The position numbers were made by a program, and so were the translations under genes. The notes below the pieces were generated by a model. It did no database searches. It was given only the letters and a program-made list of their open reading frames with translations, and had not been told where the DNA came from. Positions 7,276-11,823 of a stretch of DNA of 11,823 nt are shown here, piece after piece. The stretch lies in NCBI GenBank assembly GCA_012511995.1, contig JAAZFA010000214.1:1-11823 (forward strand), in the 5' to 3' direction. The DNA comes from Thermoproteota archaeon. Its GTDB lineage: Archaea; Thermoproteota; Bathyarchaeia; Bathyarchaeales; Bathycorpusculaceae. Every line of letters begins with the position of its first letter. The first letter of the stretch is position 1.

Positions 7276-7339
7276 CTACATAACCTTCTCTTTTCATTTT
7301 CTTTCTAATCAATGGATGGTTTTTAACCAAAACGAAGTT

Positions 7340-7356
7340 TAAGTTTATAAAAAATA
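7340..7356 (-). terminator. T-tract after the threonine operon
   Basis: Just after the aspartate kinase stop (TAA, 7359-7361) the minus strand reads a T-rich tract including six T, with no strong stem. This suits U-tract termination of the operon. The 83 bases between here and the decayed gene hold nothing else recognisable. Confidence 0.4.
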
Positions 7357-7358
7357 AA

Positions 7359-8771
7359 TTAGGGCTTATCTAGGTTGAATTCTTCATGGATCGCTTGAAC
7401 TACTGCCGCACCATCTTTCTCTTTGACTACAAAGCTGATGTTTAGTTCGGAACTACCCTGTGCGATCATGCGGATGTTTATGCCCTTCTTAGCGACGATG
7501 TTAAAAATTTTTGAAGCAACACCTAAGGTTCCTTTCATATGGGCGCCCATAACCGCTATAGCTGCCACGTCGTCTTCGGTAGTAACCTCGCTGATGATGC
7601 CGCCGCGCTCATGCAAGGCGATTTCTATGTTGCTTACAGCTCTGCCAAGCATGTTTCGTTTAATTACCATCGATATGTTAGCTTCTGAAACAGCGCTAGA
7701 TACCATCATGACGTTAATGTTGTTTTTGCCCAAGACGTCAAAGACTTTGGCGTAGCTGCCTGGTGCACCAACCATAGCGGCACCATAAACGTTTACCATA
7801 GCGACATCTTTAATCAGAGCTACTGCTTTCACTGGTTTAGTCTTGTTTTCTGCTGGTTCTTTAGTGATGAGTGTGCCTGAATTTTTTGGGTTATGGGTGT
7901 TACGTATTCGAACCGGTATATTTTCTATATTTACGGGTCCCAATGCCCTTGGATGCATCGCTTTAGCCCCGAAAATTGCCATTTCTGCGGCTTCTTGATA
8001 GCTCAACTGTGGTAACATTCGCGCGGCTGGAACCAGCTTAGGGTCAGTTGTCATGATGCCATCAACATCGGTCCATATCCAAACCTCATCCGCTTGCAGG
8101 GCAACCCCGAGAATGGTTGCTGTGTAATCAGAGCCTCCGCGACCAACGGTTGTGACTATGCCATCTTGATTAGCAGCTGTAAAACCTGTAACTACTGGAA
8201 CGATACCCTGTTCCATTACTGGGTCCAGTCGTTCCCGAAGAAGATGCGATGTGTAGTTCATCAATGGGGTTGCTTCGCCAAAATTTGAGTCCGTTACTAT
8301 ACCTGCCTCTTTACCCGTGAAGAATAGCGACTGTGTTTTATGGTCTTTTATAGCACCACAAACAATCGGTGCAGATAACCGTTCCCCAAACGACATAACA
8401 TAATTTTTCGATTTCGGAGTTAATTCCCCGACATAGCATATACCCGTTAGAACTTTTTCCAGCTCGGCGACGCTCTTCTCAGTTATTTCAATTACTTCTT
8501 TTTGAATACTTTTACTATTGATTGCACTAACTGTAGCATCAATGTGCCTCTTTAGCAGACTAGAAGTAAATGATTCAATCTGTACCTGATCGCTTTTCTG
8601 AGCCTGACAGCCAGTTTCAATAAGACTGTTAGTTACGCCTGCAAGCGCCGAAACGACAACGGCGACTTTGTGCTTTTTGCTGTATTGTGTAACTAAATCG
8701 CCTACATGGCGTATGTTCTCACCCGAGCCAACGCTGGTTCCACCGAACTTCATAACGATTCTCATAGTCAC
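7359..8771 (-). CDS. lysC: Aspartate kinase
   Basis: Phosphorylates aspartate to 4-phospho-aspartate, the entry step to threonine, methionine and lysine, in the cytoplasm. At 470 residues it is the usual length for a monofunctional archaeal enzyme. The amino-acid kinase domain (about 4-305) begins with KFGGTSVGS (8-16) and carries MSFGERLSA (126-134), GRGGSDYTA (210-218) and DVDGIMTTDP (235-244), which bind aspartate and ATP. Two ACT domains follow (about 317-375 and 401-465), the site of feedback inhibition by end-product amino acids. Which amino acid acts is not readable from sequence; threonine is likely given the operon. The GTG start at 8769-8771 sits six bases after AGG in a purine-rich GGAAAAGG; an ATG two codons on (8763-8765) is a possible alternative. 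It is last in the thrC-hom-lysC operon, 14 bases after hom. Bacterial names such as lysC or thrA are used for such genes; choosing lysC is convention. Confidence 0.95.
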   Translation of the reverse strand: MTMRIVMKFGGTSVGSGENIRHVGDLVTQYSKKHKVAVVVSALAGVTNSLIETGCQAQKSDQVQIESFTSSLLKRHIDATVSAINSKSIQKEVIEITEKSVAELEKVLTGICYVGELTPKSKNYVMSFGERLSAPIVCGAIKDHKTQSLFFTGKEAGIVTDSNFGEATPLMNYTSHLLRERLDPVMEQGIVPVVTGFTAANQDGIVTTVGRGGSDYTATILGVALQADEVWIWTDVDGIMTTDPKLVPAARMLPQLSYQEAAEMAIFGAKAMHPRALGPVNIENIPVRIRNTHNPKNSGTLITKEPAENKTKPVKAVALIKDVAMVNVYGAAMVGAPGSYAKVFDVLGKNNINVMMVSSAVSEANISMVIKRNMLGRAVSNIEIALHERGGIISEVTTEDDVAAIAVMGAHMKGTLGVASKIFNIVAKKGINIRMIAQGSSELNISFVVKEKDGAAVVQAIHEEFNLDKP

Positions 8772-8785
8772 TTTTCGCCTTTTCC

Positions 8786-9817
8786 CTACGTTAGTAGTTT
8801 AGCTGCTAACTTATGTCTTATGTCTAAGAGGTCTCTTAAAACTGCACCTGCTGTCTCGATACCACCTGCGCCTCTGCCTACGATAGTTTGTTCCGCTGCA
8901 AATTCACATTGAAAAGTAACTGCATTAAGAACTCCGCTAACACAGAGAGGATTAGTCTTGGAAATTTCAACGGGTTTTACAACCGGTTTATTTTTATCGT
9001 CGATTGCACCAACGAGTTTGATGGTATTGCCCAGTTTTGATGCCCTATCAAGGTCTTGTAGTGATACTTCACGGATGCCTGTGCGCTCTACATCTTTTAA
9101 GGTGACTTTCTGCCCTAAAATCCAGTTAGCCAAAATCACCGTTTTACAGGCAGTGTCAAAGCCGTCGATATCCATTGAAGGTTCCCGTTCTGCGTATCCA
9201 AGTTTTTGAGCGGTGGATAGAGCATCTTGGAAGGAGATGCGGTTCTGAGACATTTCCGATAAAATATAGTTGGTTGTGCCGTTTAGAATACCTTTTATCC
9301 CTAAGATTTGGTCACCTGCTAAGCAGCGTTTGGCAAATTCTAGCACAGGTGTACCGCCACCAACCGTGCCGCTGAAACGGAAATACACATTGTTGTATTG
9401 TGCCAGTTCAGTAAGTGCAGGCATAGCTAAAGCTAAGGGACCTTTGTTCGTAGTGACGACATGCTTGCCTGTTTTGAAGGCTTGTACAATATGTGACATA
9501 GCTGGTTCTGCAGTTTTAATATTGACTGGCGTTATCTCTACGACGACTTCTGCCTCAACTTCTTTGATTACATTTAATGCTTTGATTCCAGGGCAACCAA
9601 ATTCTGGGTCAGCAGAAATGGGGTACCCACCCTGTTTAATCTCTTCAAGTTTATCAGGGCTTAAACCTTGGGGGTTAATTACTGCACCATCCACGTCTGC
9701 GACGGCTACAACTTTTGGGTTAAACCCAAAATTTTTGTTTTTCTCGGTGTATCGACGTGACAGAATAGTAGTTACACCTTTACCGACTACACCATATCCG
9801 ACTAATATAATTCTCAT
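8786..9817 (-). CDS. hom: Homoserine dehydrogenase
   Basis: Reduces aspartate-4-semialdehyde to homoserine with NAD(P)H, the branch point towards threonine and methionine. The 343 residues hold an N-terminal Rossmann domain with GYGVVG (7-12) and TTNKGPLA (122-129). The catalytic domain carries GILNGTTNYILSEM (176-189) and EPSMDIDGFDTACK (212-225), whose acidic residues and final Lys225 fit the catalytic site of the family, then GRGAGGIETAGAV (315-327). There is no C-terminal ACT domain, so this is the short form. It is not fused to aspartate kinase, which is a separate gene downstream. Feedback control would then fall on the kinase's ACT domains. The start at ATG 9815-9817 follows a weak AAGGTAAG; the gap to thrC upstream is 16 bases, consistent with one transcript. 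Confidence 0.95.
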   Translation of the reverse strand: MRIILVGYGVVGKGVTTILSRRYTEKNKNFGFNPKVVAVADVDGAVINPQGLSPDKLEEIKQGGYPISADPEFGCPGIKALNVIKEVEAEVVVEITPVNIKTAEPAMSHIVQAFKTGKHVVTTNKGPLALAMPALTELAQYNNVYFRFSGTVGGGTPVLEFAKRCLAGDQILGIKGILNGTTNYILSEMSQNRISFQDALSTAQKLGYAEREPSMDIDGFDTACKTVILANWILGQKVTLKDVERTGIREVSLQDLDRASKLGNTIKLVGAIDDKNKPVVKPVEISKTNPLCVSGVLNAVTFQCEFAAEQTIVGRGAGGIETAGAVLRDLLDIRHKLAAKLLT

Positions 9818-9833
9818 GTTATTTCTTACCTTG

Positions 9834-11075
9834 CTAATACTGAATATTTTTCTTTAAGCCCAATGCCTCTTCTATAATAGAGATATTAGCATCAACTTCT
9901 ATGGGTGTTTCGCATTGTTTGATCGCGGTATCCGGATCTTTGAGGCCATGACCCGTCGTGATGCAGACGACGTTTTCATCTTTATTGATAGTACCGTTCT
10001 TAATTAGCTTCTTTAGACCTGCAATTGATGAAGCACTTGCCGGTTCAACGAAAATGCCTTCTACTCGTGCAAGAGTTTTTTGCGCATCGAGGATTTCAAC
10101 ATCTGTTACTGTTTCAGCTGTTCCCCCTGATTCCCGGATGGCATTGACGGCTTTCTTCCAACTGACAGGCGCACCAATGCGGATTGCAGTTGCTATAGTT
10201 TCAGGATAATCCACTGGGACGATTTTGTCGCTGCCCGTTTTGATTGCTTGAGCGATGGGTGCTGAACCAGAGGCTTGTATACCTGTCATCTTGGGCAACT
10301 TCTTGATCAATCCAAGTTGATGGAATTCTTTTAAGCCTTTCCAGACAGCACTAATATTTCCTGCGTTGCCGACTGGGATAATGATACGATCGGGCGCTTC
10401 ATAGTTTAGCTGCTCACATATCTCATATCCCAAAGATTTCTGCCCCTCGATTCGGAAGGGGTTGATTGAGTTTAGCAGGTAGATGTCTTTGTGTTTCTCG
10501 GCAAGTTTTAAGACGAATTCTAATGCTTCATCAAAGTTTCCTTTTACTTGGAGTACTTTTGCGCCATGAATCATTGCTTGGCTGAGTTTTCCATAGGCAA
10601 TTTTACCTGATGGAATTAAAACTGTGCATCGGATACCTGCTCGAGCGGCATAAGCTGCGAGTGCGGCGCTTGTATTACCAGTGGATGCGCAGATAACATG
10701 GTGTGCACCGAGTTCAACAGCTTTAGTTACACCAACAGTCATTCCTCGGTCTTTGAAGCTTCCTGTGGGGTTTTCCCCCTCGTTTTTAATATAGAGATAT
10801 TTTGTACCTAATTGGCTTCCAAGCCGTTTTGACTTGTGAAATCCTGTGCCGCCTTCACCTAATGTTACTATATCCGTGGATTCATGGATAGGCATAAACG
10901 GGCGGTAACGCCAAACTGAAAATGGTTTAGCCCTCCAATCGCTAGTTTTTGTTGCTTCAGTTAACTCTTCAAAATCAAATTTTATTTCTAGACTTTCTCC
11001 ACATTTCTTGCAGAAGTAAACTATCTCATCGACACTGTATGTTGTTTTACAGTTAATGCATTCTTGATGTGCCAA
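9834..11075 (-). CDS. thrC: Threonine synthase with N-terminal zinc ribbon
   Basis: Converts O-phosphohomoserine to threonine and phosphate using pyridoxal phosphate, the last step of threonine synthesis. Of 413 residues, the N-terminus is a zinc-ribbon with Cys6, Cys9, Cys22 and Cys25 (CxxC pairs). The PLP enzyme fold follows, with GSFKDRGM (105-112), where Lys108 should carry the cofactor, and STGNTSAA (131-138) as the phosphate-binding loop. The length fits archaeal and plant-type threonine synthases. Related enzymes (threonine dehydratase, cysteate synthase) share the fold, but the Cys ribbon and hom/aspartate kinase neighbours support threonine synthase. The start is TTG 11073-11075, chosen because GGAG at 11086-11089 lies ten bases upstream and the frame has no other start before its upstream TAG. 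It is first in the operon with hom and aspartate kinase. Homoserine kinase, which makes its substrate, is not here. Confidence 0.93.
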   Translation of the reverse strand: MAHQECINCKTTYSVDEIVYFCKKCGESLEIKFDFEELTEATKTSDWRAKPFSVWRYRPFMPIHESTDIVTLGEGGTGFHKSKRLGSQLGTKYLYIKNEGENPTGSFKDRGMTVGVTKAVELGAHHVICASTGNTSAALAAYAARAGIRCTVLIPSGKIAYGKLSQAMIHGAKVLQVKGNFDEALEFVLKLAEKHKDIYLLNSINPFRIEGQKSLGYEICEQLNYEAPDRIIIPVGNAGNISAVWKGLKEFHQLGLIKKLPKMTGIQASGSAPIAQAIKTGSDKIVPVDYPETIATAIRIGAPVSWKKAVNAIRESGGTAETVTDVEILDAQKTLARVEGIFVEPASASSIAGLKKLIKNGTINKDENVVCITTGHGLKDPDTAIKQCETPIEVDANISIIEEALGLKKNIQY

Positions 11076-11085
11076 TCCATTGCAT

Positions 11086-11089
11086 CTCC
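11086..11089 (-). promoter_or_regulatory. Ribosome site supporting the TTG start of thrC
   Basis: Minus-strand GGAG ten bases before TTG 11075. The nearby ATGs at 11079-11081 and 11084-11086 are out of frame, so this site decides the TTG. Confidence 0.5.
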
Positions 11090-11103
11090 AGACAACTAAC
11101 GAC

Positions 11104-11118
11104 TTCTATAATATAGAA
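11104..11118. promoter_or_regulatory. Palindrome at the likely thrC transcript start
   Basis: Arms ttctata (11104-11110) and tatagaa (11112-11118) flank one A. It lies about 25 bases downstream of the TATA-like stretch at 11137-11150, so it would cover the transcription start. It is a candidate operator for the regulator encoded just upstream. The short AT-rich arms raise the chance of coincidence. Confidence 0.35.
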
Positions 11119-11136
11119 AGTGAAGTATAGGTGGAT

Positions 11137-11150
11137 AAATTAATAATTTT
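11137..11150 (-). promoter_or_regulatory. TATA-like element upstream of thrC
   Basis: The minus strand reads AAAATTATTAATTT. It is the most AT-rich stretch in the 93-base gap between the ACT gene and thrC. Transcription would start near 11117 and give a leader of about 40 bases with a GGAG, unlike the leaderless-looking genes nearby. Read-through from the ACT gene is also possible. Confidence 0.35.
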
Positions 11151-11168
11151 GGTGCAAAATCAAACTCT

Positions 11169-11744
11169 TTAAGAAACCAAATTCGATAAAACTTCGTATG
11201 TTTTAAGGCTATCTTTCTTCTCTACAACCATAATAGTTTCAGTCCAACAGGAAATGAACTCAACGATGTTCACGTTCTGTTCAGCAAGTAACGTGGCCAA
11301 AAATGCAACAACTCCTGGAGTGTTCTCCAACTCCTCGGGGGAATGGACGACGATCATAGTGCAATTTTCATGCTTAATAAGTGCGCTTACACGATCTGGT
11401 AAGTCACTTCGATCCATGAGATAAACAAATTTATCAAGTAAATCAACTTTCATACCTTTCAAGTCAAGTTCTTTAGCCGTAATCATAACTGATTTGCGGT
11501 CGTAGACTGCGAGGCTACTTCTTCGTAGGAGCTGTAGTACTTTTTCCTCTCTTTTTTGACGACGCTTTTGAAGCTCCTCGGCATAACGGCGAAGGGCAGC
11601 CTTAATGGCGCTGTTATCAGCGGTTTTCAGTTCCTTCTGTATCTGACGTGAAAGCTCGCTAAGATTTACAATCCCTTTTTCTAATGCTTCTAATAAGTAG
11701 GGTTTGTTTCTTAGGTAATGGCGAACATTCTGAGCGATTGTCAT
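11169..11744 (-). CDS. ACT-domain putative regulator next to the threonine operon
   Basis: This 191-residue cytoplasmic protein is probably an amino-acid-responsive regulator. The N-terminal 55 residues are helical, with a winged-helix-like or helix-turn-helix-like pattern (PYLLEALEKGIVNLSELSRQ). A very basic, coiled-coil-like helix follows (about 50-74, RRYAEELQKRRQKREEK). Residues 142-190 form an ACT domain beginning NTPGVVAFLATLLAEQNVNI, the usual 'PG' turn and amphipathic helix of amino-acid-binding ACT modules. No enzyme domain is present. It is 93 bases upstream of thrC on the same strand, which suggests that it senses an aspartate-family amino acid and controls the operon; DNA binding is inferred. 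The start at ATG 11742-11744 has no ribosome site and lies about 32 bases after a TATA-like box, suiting a leaderless transcript. It resembles archaeal ACT proteins of unknown function; I give no gene name. Confidence 0.7.
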   Translation of the reverse strand: MTIAQNVRHYLRNKPYLLEALEKGIVNLSELSRQIQKELKTADNSAIKAALRRYAEELQKRRQKREEKVLQLLRRSSLAVYDRKSVMITAKELDLKGMKVDLLDKFVYLMDRSDLPDRVSALIKHENCTMIVVHSPEELENTPGVVAFLATLLAEQNVNIVEFISCWTETIMVVEKKDSLKTYEVLSNLVS

Positions 11745-11770
11745 GTTAAACTTTTAATGTACCAAATAGG

Positions 11771-11780
11771 ACATTTAAAG
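11771..11780 (-). promoter_or_regulatory. TATA-like box of the ACT regulator gene
   Basis: The minus strand reads CTTTAAATGT, centred 31-32 bases before the start ATG at 11744, preceded by purine-rich AAG that could be part of a BRE. This is the same spacing as at the CBS gene. Confidence 0.4.
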
Positions 11781-11781
11781 C

Positions 11782-11795
11782 TTGTTAAGTAACAA
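11782..11795. promoter_or_regulatory. Palindrome directly upstream of the ACT gene TATA box
   Basis: Arms ttgtta (11782-11787) and taacaa (11790-11795) are separated by two bases. They are flanked by gacattt (11770-11776) and aaatgtc (11796-11802), another 7-base inverted pair. Its position just upstream of the TATA box suits a regulator site, perhaps for autoregulation. Confidence 0.35.
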
Positions 11796-11823
11796 AAATG
11801 TCACAATGTTTAAAAATATAATC

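Noticed and set aside
9270..9857. A 195-residue plus-strand open frame
   Set aside because: It is antisense to homoserine dehydrogenase, which carries all expected motifs.
1..11823. CRISPR array, tRNA or rRNA genes
   Set aside because: No regularly spaced direct repeats were seen, and no cloverleaf or rRNA-like stretch was found on either strand by eye.

Overview
The window looks archaeal and is most likely from a Bathyarchaeia-type genome. I infer this from family resemblance, not from a marker gene. Supporting signs are TATA-like boxes about 32 bases before two start codons (leaderless or very short-leader genes), purine-rich ribosome sites elsewhere, U-tract gene ends, and large secreted PQQ-like beta-propeller proteins with a C-terminal membrane anchor. 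Composition is AT-rich throughout.

Layout: bases 2-106 are the tail of an unidentified plus-strand gene. Bases 211-2760 encode an intact 849-residue secreted, membrane-anchored beta-propeller protein. Bases 2761-3280 hold no gene but contain a hairpin. Bases 3287-3450 (minus) are the decayed C-terminal end of an IS481/rve-type transposase. It abuts the headless 3' part of a second beta-propeller gene (3454-4395). Bases 4488-5595 hold two reading frames that read best as one 368-residue membrane protein ending in an ATP-cone, split by one extra base in a G run. A convergent gene (5654-6496, minus) encodes a four-CBS-domain protein whose start codon lies inside a near-perfect 26-base palindrome. 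Divergent from it, 6678-7275 is a decayed small secreted-protein gene with frame changes and two in-frame stops.

The right-hand 4.4 kb (7359-11744, all minus) is an intact amino-acid locus. In transcription order it holds an ACT-domain putative regulator, threonine synthase (thrC), homoserine dehydrogenase (hom) and aspartate kinase. The last three are separated by only 16 and 14 bases and form an operon for the first, third and last steps from aspartate to threonine. Aspartate-semialdehyde dehydrogenase and homoserine kinase are not in the window. The regulator and thrC each have an upstream palindrome at their likely promoter, which suggests local feedback control.

The contrast is between an intact biosynthetic operon and a surface-protein region full of broken genes. 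The least ordinary items are the membrane ATP-cone protein and its frame break, the palindrome at the CBS gene start, and the ACT regulator paired with the threonine operon.
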